DNA of 64,000 nucleotides, taken from contig NZ_RCCH01000005.1 in assembly GCF_003663945.1 (NCBI RefSeq), forward strand, positions 124,001-188,000. The letters run 5' to 3'. Under the pieces are notes generated by a model. That model was not told the origin of the DNA. It was given only the letters and a program-made list of their open reading frames with translations, and did no database searches. This DNA is from Lacinutrix venerupis. Its GTDB lineage: Bacteria > Bacteroidota > Bacteroidia > Flavobacteriales > Flavobacteriaceae. Each line of letters opens with the position of its first letter. Positions within the stretch are counted from its first letter, which is position 1. The translations under genes were made by a program, and so were the position numbers. Below, in pieces: positions 1-8,487 of this stretch.

Positions 1-704
1 AAATGCGCTACCCATTAATGATTTCTAAAGTTCCAGATTCTTCAATAAATAAAGGAGTTAATTTAAAGGATGGAGATATTTTAAGAACTTTTGGAGATAA
101 AAACATTAAATATATAGACCAATTAAAACCAGCTTTAAACGCTTATAAAGGTCAAGAAGTTGATGTTACAGTTTTAAGAGATGAAAAATTAATTACCGAA
201 AAATTAAAAGTTAGTGACGAAGCTAACTTGGGTATTATTTATTATTCTGGAGCCGGTCCACAAATAATGGAGAAACTAGGTTACTATAAAATGAAAACTA
301 AAGAATATACTTTAGGTGAAAGCTTTGGTGCTGGTTACAATAAATTTACAGGCCAAATAAACAAATATTTTGGCCAACTTAAAGAAATAGGAAATGTAGA
401 AACTGGAGCTTATAAAGGCGTTGGTGGTTTTTATGCTATATTAAATATTTTCCCAGATTATTGGAATTGGCAAAACTTTTGGAGCATAACAGCTTTTTTA
501 TCTATAATGTTAGGTGTGCTTAACTTACTTCCAATACCAGCTTTAGATGGTGGACACGTAATGTTTTTACTATACGAAATGATCTCTGGACGCAAGCCTA
601 GCGATAAATTTATGGAGTATGCACAAACAGTTGGATTCTTTATTTTAATAGGTTTAGTGCTCTTTGCAAACGGAAATGATATCTTCAAAGCAATTTTTAA
701 TTAA
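1..704 (+). CDS. rseP: RIP metalloprotease RseP, C-terminal part (5' end outside window)
   Basis: Site-2 protease of the inner membrane that cuts transmembrane proteins such as anti-sigma factors. The visible 233 codons hold the end of a PDZ domain (a GVNLKDGDILRTFGDK segment, about residues 18-33) and, near residue 180, the LDGGH motif that supplies the third zinc ligand of M50 peptidases, followed by a last membrane helix. The HEXXH motif must lie upstream of the window; full-length family members have about 440 residues, so roughly half is missing. The first in-frame ATG at base 3 is probably internal. No strong terminator follows; the tRNA-Asn promoter begins 18 bp after the stop. Identification is firm; the substrate cannot be inferred. 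Confidence 0.93.
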   Translation, partial: MRYPLMISKVPDSSINKGVNLKDGDILRTFGDKNIKYIDQLKPALNAYKGQEVDVTVLRDEKLITEKLKVSDEANLGIIYYSGAGPQIMEKLGYYKMKTKEYTLGESFGAGYNKFTGQINKYFGQLKEIGNVETGAYKGVGGFYAILNIFPDYWNWQNFWSITAFLSIMLGVLNLLPIPALDGGHVMFLLYEMISGRKPSDKFMEYAQTVGFFILIGLVLFANGNDIFKAIFN

Positions 705-721
705 AAAAATTAAAAAATATT

Positions 722-751
722 TTGCAGTATCTAAAAAACATTTTATATTTG
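722..751 (+). promoter_or_regulatory. Bacteroidota-type promoter for tRNA-Asn
   Basis: TTG at 722-724, a 19-nt spacer and TATATTTG at 744-751 match the flavobacterial consensus TTG-N17-19-TAnnTTTG. The predicted start of transcription is about 757-760, some 15 nt before the mature tRNA. This is one of the cleanest promoter matches in the window. Confidence 0.75.
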
Positions 752-773
752 CGCTCGCAACAGCGAAAAACAC

Positions 774-847
774 TCCTCTTTAGCTCAGTTGGTTAGAGCA
801 TCTGACTGTTAATCAGAGGGTCCTTAGTTCGAGCCTAAGAAGAGGAG
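774..847 (+). tRNA. tRNA-Asn (GTT)
   Basis: A full cloverleaf can be drawn: acceptor TCCTCTT pairs with AAGAGGA, D-stem GCTC/GAGC, anticodon stem TCTGA/TCAGA around loop CTGTTAA with anticodon GTT, and T-stem CTTAG/CTAAG with the TTCGAGC loop. The discriminator base is G. CCA is not encoded, so it must be added after transcription. The gene stands alone between its own promoter and terminator. Confidence 0.97.
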
Positions 848-860
848 CAAGTTTACAGAA

Positions 861-887
861 GCCTTACAGAAATGTAGGGCTTTTTTT
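861..887 (+). terminator. Rho-independent terminator after tRNA-Asn
   Basis: GCCTTAC (861-867) pairs with GTAGGGC (874-880) with one G-U pair around a 6-nt loop, followed directly by seven T. It lies 13 bp after the tRNA and ends transcription before the convergent dprA gene. Confidence 0.85.
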
Positions 888-907
888 ATGGAATAAATTT
901 ACCTGCT

Positions 908-2011
908 TTAAATAACCTCAAACAGTTTTCCTGGTAATGGTCTTACCACTCCTTTTAACTCCATATTCAACAAAATACCAGCAACTTTAAAAGTAGGCAT
1001 ATTACAGTTTAAAGCTATAATATCTAACATTTGTTTATCGTGGACTTTTAAGTAATTGTAAATTACTTTTTCGTTATCATCAAGCTCTACAAAAAGTTGT
1101 TTTTGTATTGGCTGCTTTTGTTCTTCTTCTAATTGCCAATTTAATAAGTACGGCACGTCTAACGGTGTTGAGAGTAAATGTGCTTTTTGCTGTTTTATTA
1201 AATTATTGCATCCAGTACTTTGCGAATCTGTTGTTCGACCAGGAACAGCAAATACATCTCGGTTGTATGAGTTTGCAATATCTGCAGTAACTAAACTACC
1301 ACCTCTTTCCGCACTTTCTATAACAATTGTTGCTTCACTAATTCCTGCAATTATTCTGTTTCTTTTTAAAAAATTATTTCTATCAAAACTAGAAGTACTC
1401 CAAAAATCTGTAAAAAAGCCACCATTGTTTTCAACATCTGCCATATATTTTTTGTGGGTCTTTGGATAAATTTGATTTAAACCATGAGCCAAACAACCTA
1501 TGGTTTGCAAATTATGTTTTATAGCAGCCTTTTGCGCAGTAATATCTGTACCATAGGCAAAACCAGAAACTATTACAGGATCATAAATAGCAAGTTCTTC
1601 TACTAACTTTTCGCAAAAAGCAATCCCTGAAGTGGTAATTTTTCTTGCTCCAACAATACTTATAATATGTTTTTTATTTAGGTTTATATTACCAGCTTCA
1701 AAAAGTAATATTGGACTATCTATACAATGTTTTAATTTTTCAGGATAGGTTTCAGAATTAAAATAGTGTGTTTTTAAACCTTCAGCTTTAATAAATTCTA
1801 ACTCAGCTTGAGCTGCTTTAAAATGATTAGGGTTAAATAAATCAGAAATTGTTACACTACCAATTCCATCAATTTTTAAAAGATTTTGTTTCTTTTCTTT
1901 AAGCACAGCTTCCGCAGAACCGCAATGAGCTATCAGTTTTTTTGCTGTTACATCACCTATTTTTATGACATTTTGTAAAGCTAAAACGTAAATTAAGTCG
2001 TTTTCTGTCAT
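908..2011 (-). CDS. dprA: DNA-processing protein DprA
   Basis: Cytoplasmic single-strand DNA binding protein that loads RecA on incoming DNA during natural transformation. The 367 residues show a helix-hairpin-helix-like N-terminus (about 1-65), a Rossmann-type core with VGARKITTSG (120-129), SGFAYGTDITAQ (149-160) and FLKRNRIIAGIS (214-225), and a C-terminal winged helix (about 300-367). All are hallmarks of the DprA/Smf family and the length is normal. It starts at ATG and runs opposite to the HU/SPOR gene, with a 104-bp divergent gap. No com genes are visible nearby, so whether this strain takes up DNA cannot be judged here. Confidence 0.95.
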   Translation of the reverse strand: MTENDLIYVLALQNVIKIGDVTAKKLIAHCGSAEAVLKEKKQNLLKIDGIGSVTISDLFNPNHFKAAQAELEFIKAEGLKTHYFNSETYPEKLKHCIDSPILLFEAGNINLNKKHIISIVGARKITTSGIAFCEKLVEELAIYDPVIVSGFAYGTDITAQKAAIKHNLQTIGCLAHGLNQIYPKTHKKYMADVENNGGFFTDFWSTSSFDRNNFLKRNRIIAGISEATIVIESAERGGSLVTADIANSYNRDVFAVPGRTTDSQSTGCNNLIKQQKAHLLSTPLDVPYLLNWQLEEEQKQPIQKQLFVELDDNEKVIYNYLKVHDKQMLDIIALNCNMPTFKVAGILLNMELKGVVRPLPGKLFEVI

Positions 2012-2102
2012 TTTATCTAATTGATTTTGAGTCTACAATAAAAGAATTTTAATGCTGTTAATAAATAATAGTACCAACATTTTATTAGGTTGCAAAAAAT
2101 AC

Positions 2103-2110
2103 TAACTTTG
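2103..2110 (+). promoter_or_regulatory. -7 box almost touching the start codon of the HU/SPOR gene
   Basis: TAACTTTG matches TAnnTTTG and ends 5 bp before the ATG at 2116. The -33 position with a 19-nt spacer carries TTT (2081-2083) instead of TTG. If the box is used, the transcript would begin at or within a few bases of the start codon. Confidence 0.4.
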
Positions 2111-2115
2111 TTTTT

Positions 2116-3054
2116 ATGCAATTAGAGACTTACATAAGCGATTTATTATACCGTTACGAATGTGTTACTGTACCTAACTTTGGTGCTTTTTTATCACAAC
2201 GTGTTCCTGCAACTGTGCATGAATCTACAAACGCGTTTTATCCACCAAAAAAACAGTTATCGTTTAATGAACAAATACAGACTAATGATGGTTTATTAGC
2301 AAATTACATTGCTGATGCTGAAAAAATACCGTTTGAAGCTGCCACTTTAAAGATTTCAAAACGTGTAAAATCTCTAAAATCTAGTTTAATTGAAGGTGAA
2401 ACGTTATCTCTTCAAAATATAGGCGATTTAAAGCTTAATAGCGAAGGAAAAATAGAATTTAACCCTAGTTATCATTTAAACTATTTAACCGATGCTTTTG
2501 GCTTATCTCAATTAGTATCTCCTGCTGTAACGCGTGAAGTTTACAAAGAAGAAGCAGAAACTATTGAAAAAGTAATTCCATTAACTATAACGCCAGAAAA
2601 ACGTAAAACTAAATCTTACTTTAAATATGCTGCTATTGCATTAATTGCGTTAACAATTGGAGGTTTTGGAGCTTCTAAATATTATGTAGACAGCGTTGCT
2701 ACACATAACCAAATTGCACAAGAAGAGGCTAACAATCAATTAGAAAACAAAATTCAAGAAGCTACCTTTGTAATTAGTAATCCATTACCTGCAGCTACAT
2801 TAAATGTTAGTAAACAATCTGGAAATTATCACATTGTTGCTGGAGCATTTAGAGTTGAAGAAAATTGCGATAAAAAAGTAGCTCAACTTAAACAAGAAGG
2901 TTTTAAGGCAAGAAAAATAGGAGTAAACAAATACGGTTTACACCAAGTTGCTTATGCTAGTTTTAATGATAGAAATGAAGCCCTTCGTGAACTAAACAGT
3001 ATTCGTAACAATAATAATGATGCTGCTTGGTTACTGGTTAAGGACCTTAATTAA
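2116..3054 (+). CDS. HU-CCDC81-like and SPOR domain membrane protein
   Basis: The 312-residue protein has an N-terminal region (about 1-140) that resembles the two tandem HU-like bacterial CCDC81 domains (start LETYISDLLYRYECVTVPNF), one membrane helix at about 169-190, a linker, and a C-terminal SPOR domain (about 236-310; GNYHIVAGAFRVEENCDKK) that in other bacteria binds denuded peptidoglycan at the division septum. By topology the HU-like part should be cytoplasmic and the SPOR part periplasmic. The architecture recurs across Bacteroidota; the function is not established. A link between DNA or a cytoplasmic partner and septal wall is my inference. Single gene, divergent from dprA. Confidence 0.82.
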   Translation: MQLETYISDLLYRYECVTVPNFGAFLSQRVPATVHESTNAFYPPKKQLSFNEQIQTNDGLLANYIADAEKIPFEAATLKISKRVKSLKSSLIEGETLSLQNIGDLKLNSEGKIEFNPSYHLNYLTDAFGLSQLVSPAVTREVYKEEAETIEKVIPLTITPEKRKTKSYFKYAAIALIALTIGGFGASKYYVDSVATHNQIAQEEANNQLENKIQEATFVISNPLPAATLNVSKQSGNYHIVAGAFRVEENCDKKVAQLKQEGFKARKIGVNKYGLHQVAYASFNDRNEALRELNSIRNNNNDAAWLLVKDLN

Positions 3055-3181
3055 ACTTTCTCATAAAATTTCCTAAAATTTAAGGCTGACTTTTTAAATC
3101 GGCTTACCTTTGCATTTTTAAAACACAAAATGTTATCTGCAGTATTCTACATACTGTGTATAATACTAGAAAAACAATAGA

Positions 3182-3199
3182 TTTCTACCTTTGTAGAAA
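3182..3199 (+). promoter_or_regulatory. Palindrome enclosing a -7 box before the thioesterase gene
   Basis: TTTCTAC (3182-3188) and GTAGAAA (3193-3199) form a perfect 7-bp inverted repeat whose centre overlaps TACCTTTG (3186-3193), a match to the TAnnTTTG element. The start codon lies 15 bp downstream. No TTG is found at the -33 distance. A second TACCTTTG is at 3105-3112. The symmetric arrangement could be an operator or a leader hairpin; neither can be chosen from sequence. Confidence 0.4.
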
Positions 3200-3214
3200 G
3201 GACAAAACAAGATT

Positions 3215-3724
3215 ATGGAAGCTAAAACAGCAAAGGACTCAAGAACGATAATGACAGATATGGTTTTACCTGGTGAAACCAACCCAATAAACAATCTTTT
3301 TGGTGGTGAATTATTGGCCAGAATGGATAGAGCTGCTGGAATTAGTGCACGCCGTCATTCTAGAAGAATTGTTGTAACGGCTTCTGTTAACCATGTGGCA
3401 TTTAATCGTGCTATTCCTTTAGGAAGTGTAGTTACTGTAGATGCAAAAGTTTCACGTGCTTTTAAAAGCTCTATGGAGATTTATATAGACGTTTGGATAG
3501 AAGACAGAGAGTCTGGTGTTAAATCGAAAGCCAATGAAGCTATTTACACTTTTGTTGCTGTAGATGAAACAGGAAGACCTGTAAGAGTTCCAGAATTAAT
3601 TCCAGAAACAAAAATTGAAATTGAACGTTACGAAGGCGCTTTAAGAAGAAAACAATTAAGCTTAGTTTTGGCTGGTAAAATGAAACCAGATGATGCTACA
3701 GAATTAAAGGCTTTATTTGAATAA
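3215..3724 (+). CDS. acyl-CoA thioesterase (hotdog fold, YciA/BACH type)
   Basis: Predicted cytoplasmic thioesterase that hydrolyses acyl-CoA to free acid and CoA. The 169 residues form one hotdog domain with the signature NPINNLFGGELLARMDRAAG (about residues 22-41), then ARRHSRRIVVTASVNHVAF and the PLGSVVTVDAKV strand, as in YciA and acyl-CoA hydrolase family members that work as hexamers. The C-terminal 35 residues are charged and variable. Start ATG is the first in frame. It stands alone, convergent with the EnvC gene (13-bp gap, no clear terminator). Chain-length preference cannot be predicted. Confidence 0.88.
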   Translation: MEAKTAKDSRTIMTDMVLPGETNPINNLFGGELLARMDRAAGISARRHSRRIVVTASVNHVAFNRAIPLGSVVTVDAKVSRAFKSSMEIYIDVWIEDRESGVKSKANEAIYTFVAVDETGRPVRVPELIPETKIEIERYEGALRRKQLSLVLAGKMKPDDATELKALFE

Positions 3725-3737
3725 TTACTTTATTAAA

Positions 3738-4967
3738 TTACATTTTATAAATCCAGCTCGACGGATTTTGTGTTTTATTATCCTTATCTATTCTAAATTT
3801 TAATACAGTTTCTCCTGTTGTTGGGTTTGTAAACACCTCGCCAATATCTTGTTTTGTAGTTACTTTATCGCCAGTTTTTACATAAATTTTTCCAAGATTT
3901 TGATATGTAGTTATATAATTACCATGCTTTACCATTACAATTGGATTACTTCTTTTAGGTTTTAAAATACCCATAACCTCACCATTAAACACAGCTCTAA
4001 CTTGAGCTCCTTTTTCGGTTGAAATTCTTACACCATTACTGTTAATTGTTAAATTTCGATCTACTGGAGATGGCTGTTTTCCATATCGTAATTTTACAAC
4101 ACCTTTTTCTACAGGCCAAGGTAATTTACCTTTATTACCAAGAAAATCTGCAGCTAAGGCTTTTGCCTCTGCCGTTAAAGCAAAACTTTTAGATTTTGTT
4201 GTGCTTTTTGCTCCAGCTTTTTTGTTTGAAGCAGCAATAGCTTCGGCAATTAATTTATCGATTTCTCTATCTATTCGTCTTGCCTCCTTTTCTTTAGCTT
4301 TAATTTGAGCAGTATATTTATTTAAGTCTTTTTTTATAGCACTCATTATAGCTTCGTGCTGCTTACGCTCTGCTTCTAAAGCTTTTTGTTCTTTTTTATT
4401 TTCTGCAATTAATTTACTTTTTGCTTCTTTTTGAATTAAAAGGTTTGAATTTGCCTTTTGCAATGCTATAGTTTTCTCTTTTATTTTATCTCCTTGCTCT
4501 TTTTGATAATCTGCATATTGATTTAAATATTGAATTCGTTTATACGCTTGTTTAAAATTTGTTGCAGACAATAAAAACATAACGCGATTGTGCTTATTTT
4601 TATTTTTATAGGCTTTTTGTAGCATTTTGGCATATCCTTTCTTTAAAAGCTCTAATTCCTCTCTATTTGCTGTTATTTGCTTTTGGTTAGTATTAATTTC
4701 TCGTGTTAACAAATTCGCTTGCTGATTAGTTACCTTAATAAGGTTTTCGCGCACACTAAGTTTATGATTTAAGTCTTCAATTTGTGAAATTTGAGACTTT
4801 TCTTTAGATTGATTTGAAGATAATAATTTATTTATTTGCTGAATTTCTCTAGATAATTCCAAACGTCTTGCTTCTAATTCTTTTTGCTTTCCTCCTTGAG
4901 AAAAAACAAAAAAACTGCAAAAAAACAGTATATTAAAAAGTGTTATTTTGTATTGAAACGCTCGCAT
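3738..4967 (-). CDS. envC: EnvC-like murein hydrolase activator with degenerate LytM domain
   Basis: Secreted 409-residue protein: signal peptide (about 1-23, ending FVFSQG), a long Lys/Glu/Gln-rich coiled coil (about 25-255) and a C-terminal LytM/M23-like domain (about 283-409). The zinc-binding residues of M23 peptidases are missing: the position of the HxH motif reads LKFRID, and no HxxxD is seen. This matches EnvC/NlpD-type activators, which do not cut peptidoglycan but switch on amidases. Its start overlaps the stop of the DUF4292 gene by one base (TAATG), so the two are probably translated together. It is the last gene of the flippase-dut-TPR operon. The amidase partner is not in the window. 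Confidence 0.87.
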   Translation of the reverse strand: MRAFQYKITLFNILFFCSFFVFSQGGKQKELEARRLELSREIQQINKLLSSNQSKEKSQISQIEDLNHKLSVRENLIKVTNQQANLLTREINTNQKQITANREELELLKKGYAKMLQKAYKNKNKHNRVMFLLSATNFKQAYKRIQYLNQYADYQKEQGDKIKEKTIALQKANSNLLIQKEAKSKLIAENKKEQKALEAERKQHEAIMSAIKKDLNKYTAQIKAKEKEARRIDREIDKLIAEAIAASNKKAGAKSTTKSKSFALTAEAKALAADFLGNKGKLPWPVEKGVVKLRYGKQPSPVDRNLTINSNGVRISTEKGAQVRAVFNGEVMGILKPKRSNPIVMVKHGNYITTYQNLGKIYVKTGDKVTTKQDIGEVFTNPTTGETVLKFRIDKDNKTQNPSSWIYKM

Positions 4968-5743
4968 TATTTAAGTTCTATTTTTTTGTAACCTGAAGGA
5001 ATTGTAAATGGAAACCTTAATTTTTGGTTTAATTCTACACCTTTAAATTCTAAATCAATTTTTAATTGGTCTTCGTGCTCTAAGGCTATAATATTTATAG
5101 CTTCTGGAAGAATTTCGTTTTCTACTTCTTGATATGCTAAATAATTTATTTCAAGATGTCTATTGTCTTTAGATTGTGCTATTTGCTGAGAATCCATTTT
5201 AAAGTGTTTTGGATTAAACAATAAAAAAATCTCAAACAAATTATTTTGATTTTTAGGTTGTAGCATATAAGATTTCTCGAATACTGAAGCTTCATAATCT
5301 TTAGTATTTGGTTTATATATAGGCTCACCTAAAAGTAAAGCCTGTATTTTATTAAAATCTAGTTCCGTACCTAACAAGCTGCTTAGATAAGTAAAATCAC
5401 CATCAAAATAAGTATTATCTAATTTATTATAAAATGCAACTCTATTTGGTGTAATTAAAGCTTTAACAATACCTAATTTACTCATCCAGATTGTTTTATC
5501 CTTTTCTATTCTTAAAGAAACAGAAGTGGACTGTGAATTTTTACCATCATTAGATTCAATTTTTAATCTCGCACTTAACGTGTTAAATTTTGAAGTATTC
5601 TTATCACTATTTTTTATAATTTGCTTTGCGGAAAGATTACTGTTTAGCGTACCATTATCTGTAATAGTTTTTGCAGATTTACAACTTATTAATCCAATAC
5701 TTAATATAAGTATTAGCGAAATTATTTTAGGTTTAATTATCAT
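4967..5743 (-). CDS. DUF4292 outer-membrane-type lipoprotein
   Basis: A 258-residue lipoprotein: hydrophobic signal then lipobox LISC with Cys at about 21. The rest has the alternating beta pattern of LolA/LolB-like lipoprotein carriers (KTIWMSKLGIVKALITPNRV, YFDGDFTYLSSLLG). It matches the DUF4292 family of Bacteroidota, placed by sequence logic near LolB-type folds; that functional link is inference. It sits immediately after the TPR gene with no gap and overlaps envC by one base, so it belongs to a tightly coupled envelope operon. No gene name is justified. Confidence 0.8.
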   Translation of the reverse strand: MIIKPKIISLILILSIGLISCKSAKTITDNGTLNSNLSAKQIIKNSDKNTSKFNTLSARLKIESNDGKNSQSTSVSLRIEKDKTIWMSKLGIVKALITPNRVAFYNKLDNTYFDGDFTYLSSLLGTELDFNKIQALLLGEPIYKPNTKDYEASVFEKSYMLQPKNQNNLFEIFLLFNPKHFKMDSQQIAQSKDNRHLEINYLAYQEVENEILPEAINIIALEHEDQLKIDLEFKGVELNQKLRFPFTIPSGYKKIELK

Positions 5744-7111
5744 TTAATTAGAAATTTCTAGTGCTTTAGCTTTATCACTAAACGTTTTTGCTTTTGCTAA
5801 ATTGTTTAGACCAGTAAAAGACTTACTTAGTTGTTTATAAAAATCGGCTTCCATTTTTGCGTCTTCTATTATATAATCTAAGCCTGTTTCAAGAATTTCT
5901 ATGGCATTATTGTACTCTTTTAATTGATTTAGCGCTACACCATTAATAAGGTAAAGTACTGGCTGCGATGGATATTTTTCTATTCCTTCTGCACTTTTTT
6001 GTTTCGCAATATCAAACTCATTTAAGTCGATATGTAATAAAATAATATTTCTTAATATCCCAAAGTTATCAGGTTCAAGGTCTTGTGCTTTTTTATAGTA
6101 TTCAATAGCTTTAACATTATCTTTTTTAGCTAAATAATACTGTGCAATTTCTACAAATGTTTTTGTGTCTGCAGCGCTTTCTGTTACTAATGTTGTAATT
6201 TCGACTAAATCTTTTTCGTACTTTGGATTTTTGTTTACAAAATTTACAAAATCGGTTAATACTTTTAATTTTGCTTCTGGTTTTATTTGCCTACTGTTTA
6301 AAACTATTTTCATAGACTCTATAGCCATTTCTGCCTTATTATCGTCTAAATAAAATTTATATAATGCTAAATGGACTAATTGTGATTCTGGATGAACTTC
6401 TAATAGTTTTTTTGCTGTTTCGAAAGCTCTTTTAGGATCGTTATTTTCACTATATCTAAAAATTAAAGCTAAATAATTACTCTCTGCTTCAGGATTGTCG
6501 TCTACTCTTTCTTCAAGCTTTTTAATTTGTTGCTTTTTTTGTCCTGTCGCGTTATAAATTTGGTTTCTTAAACGGTCTCTTTGGTCTGAAACTCCTAACT
6601 CATCATCTAAATCATCTAATACTTTTATAGCATCTTTATACTTTTTTGTTCTTACATAAAGTGATGCTAAATCTTCTTTATAATCTGGATGATATTTTAC
6701 AAGTTGTTTTATGGTTTTTATTGCTTTATCATAATCTTTTTGTTGTGCGTAGCTTTCGTATAATTCGTCTAAATACCACTCGTTATCTGGCTCTTTATTT
6801 ACAGCTTCTTTTAAAGCATCTTCTGCTGCACCAAAATTTTTAAGTTTATTGTAATTCTTTCCTAATTCATAATATAATATAGATTTAGAATCGTCCATAT
6901 CTATACATTTTTGTAATGCAATTATGGCTTTGTCGTAATTTTCTATTGCTTTTTGCTTAAGTGCCTCGTAAAATAATTCTTGAAATTCATCTGTAACATT
7001 TCCTAAATCGTCATTTGGAGCAGCGTTAAAATCTACTTGCGCAAAAACACCTTTCGGAAAGAGGAAAATGCCGAAAATAAAAAGTAATATTTTAAGGTTT
7101 TTTTTAATCAT
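5744..7111 (-). CDS. tetratricopeptide repeat protein, secreted
   Basis: A 455-residue protein with a signal peptide (about 1-25, ending VFAQ) and at least eight TPR-like helix pairs across residues 40-450 (for example NYDKAIIALQKCIDMD, KNFGAAEDALKEAVNKEPDN, NVKAIEYYKKAQDLEPDN). The TPR superhelix implies a protein-protein scaffold in the periplasm. No enzymatic domain is seen. Stop and the next start are directly adjacent (TAAATG), and 2 bp separate it from the upstream ABM gene. The operon context with EnvC-like and DUF4292 proteins suggests a role in envelope assembly, but the partner is unknown. Confidence 0.85.
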   Translation of the reverse strand: MIKKNLKILLFIFGIFLFPKGVFAQVDFNAAPNDDLGNVTDEFQELFYEALKQKAIENYDKAIIALQKCIDMDDSKSILYYELGKNYNKLKNFGAAEDALKEAVNKEPDNEWYLDELYESYAQQKDYDKAIKTIKQLVKYHPDYKEDLASLYVRTKKYKDAIKVLDDLDDELGVSDQRDRLRNQIYNATGQKKQQIKKLEERVDDNPEAESNYLALIFRYSENNDPKRAFETAKKLLEVHPESQLVHLALYKFYLDDNKAEMAIESMKIVLNSRQIKPEAKLKVLTDFVNFVNKNPKYEKDLVEITTLVTESAADTKTFVEIAQYYLAKKDNVKAIEYYKKAQDLEPDNFGILRNIILLHIDLNEFDIAKQKSAEGIEKYPSQPVLYLINGVALNQLKEYNNAIEILETGLDYIIEDAKMEADFYKQLSKSFTGLNNLAKAKTFSDKAKALEISN

Positions 7112-7113
7112 GT

Positions 7114-7416
7114 CTATTTTAAAAGTAAATCTTCTACTACTTTAAGTTTATTTAAAATTTCAAACTTTTCGCAAGATTCTCTCATTATATTTCGAAACTT
7201 ATCTGCTTCTTTTGGTAATTTATTTCCAGCATTAGTAAATGTTTCTTTATCTGGCCATTGTGCGTAAGCAATATACTTTAATGGCTTTTCTAAATGCAAT
7301 CTAGAACCTAAACCTCCTTCATGTTTTACAATTAGCTTAGTTAATGCTTTCCAAGCTTTTAAGAAGTTGTCTTCTTGGTTTGGTTTTATATCAAATGAAT
7401 AAAGAACAATGTACAT
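7114..7416 (-). CDS. ABM-domain (antibiotic biosynthesis monooxygenase-like) protein
   Basis: A 100-residue cytoplasmic protein with the ferredoxin-like alpha/beta pattern of dimeric ABM proteins: MYIVLYSFDIKPNQEDNFLK, then a GGLGSRLHLEK segment and YIAYAQWPDKETF. Proteins of this fold include quinol monooxygenases, heme-degrading enzymes and many of unknown role; no residue here fixes the reaction. It lies between the nucleotidyltransferase and TPR genes with short gaps (19 and 2 bp), so it is co-transcribed with them. Confidence 0.72.
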   Translation of the reverse strand: MYIVLYSFDIKPNQEDNFLKAWKALTKLIVKHEGGLGSRLHLEKPLKYIAYAQWPDKETFTNAGNKLPKEADKFRNIMRESCEKFEILNKLKVVEDLLLK

Positions 7417-7435
7417 GTTTATTTAATATCAATAT

Positions 7436-8455
7436 TTATTCCAAAACAGAATAGTCTCCTATACTAATTTTAGTAAATTTTCCATCATATTTTACATGAT
7501 TTCCAATCATAGCCTCGTCTAAATTAGCGTTTTTTATCGTTGTTTCATTTTGTATTAAACTATTTTTAACGGTGCTATTTTCTATAACACAATTATTTCC
7601 AATTGAAACATTTGGACCAACTGTTGCGTTTTTAAGCATTACATTTTCACCAATATAACAAGGTTCTATAATAGTAGAATTATCGTTTTTAATTGTAGAG
7701 GCTATTAATTGCTCATCTCCATCTGCTTGCAAAAAGCCTAACATGCGTTGGTTGGTTTCTAGTGTTACTGCTTTATTTCCACAGTCCATCCATTCGCTTA
7801 CTTCTCCTGTTTTAAATATTTTATTATTAGCCATCATGCCTTTAATACCATCGTTAATTTGGTATTCTCCACCATTAATAATATTATTATCGAGTACTTT
7901 TTGAAGCTCATCTTTTAAAATAGATACTTCTTTAAAATAATAAATTCCTATTACTGCTAAATCACTAACAAACTGTTCTGGTTTCTCTACTAATTCTACT
8001 ATTTCTTTATTATCATTTAACTTAACAACTCCATATGCTTCTGGCTTATCGACTTGTTTTACCCAAATAACGGCATCGGCATCTGGATCTAAATTAAAAT
8101 TGGCACGAATTAAAGTATCGGCATAAGCAATAACTGCAGGTCCAGATAAAGATTCTTTAGCACACATAATAGCATGACCTGTTCCTAATGGTTGGTCTTG
8201 TCTATAAATAGAAGCTTTTGCTCCTAAGCTTTTTGCTAAATCTTCTAAACTTGAAACTACGTCGTCTCCAAACCAAGCTGGATCGCCTAAAACAAAAGCT
8301 ATTTCTTCTATTGGTTGATTTAAAACTTTAACAATATCTTTTACTAAACGATGTACAATTGGTTGTCCTGCAACTGGAATTAATGGTTTTGGTACTGTTA
8401 AACTATGTGGACGCAGTCGAGAACCTCTTCCTGCCATTGGTACAATAATCTTCAT
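7436..8455 (-). CDS. sugar nucleotidyltransferase with left-handed beta-helix tail
   Basis: A 339-residue enzyme of the NDP-sugar pyrophosphorylase superfamily: nucleotide-binding motif MAGRGSRLRPHSLTVPKPL near the N-terminus, GTGHAI (about 96-101), an IAYADT metal-binding strand, and VVELVEKP. The last 80 residues contain hexapeptide repeats (IGENVMLKNATVGPNVSIGN). It joins a sugar-1-phosphate to an NTP, giving an NDP-sugar; dTTP/glucose or UTP/GlcNAc types are both possible. The true RmlA (rfbA) is elsewhere in the window, so this one likely serves another nucleotide sugar. It is in the operon after dut. Confidence 0.85.
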   Translation of the reverse strand: MKIIVPMAGRGSRLRPHSLTVPKPLIPVAGQPIVHRLVKDIVKVLNQPIEEIAFVLGDPAWFGDDVVSSLEDLAKSLGAKASIYRQDQPLGTGHAIMCAKESLSGPAVIAYADTLIRANFNLDPDADAVIWVKQVDKPEAYGVVKLNDNKEIVELVEKPEQFVSDLAVIGIYYFKEVSILKDELQKVLDNNIINGGEYQINDGIKGMMANNKIFKTGEVSEWMDCGNKAVTLETNQRMLGFLQADGDEQLIASTIKNDNSTIIEPCYIGENVMLKNATVGPNVSIGNNCVIENSTVKNSLIQNETTIKNANLDEAMIGNHVKYDGKFTKISIGDYSVLE

Positions 8456-8487
8456 TATATTTTAATTTGATTTTTTTATTGATATCT

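Noticed and set aside
1108-1469. Two plus-strand frames of 60 and 87 codons
   Set aside because: They are antisense to dprA, overlap each other and show no homology; dprA motifs explain this region.
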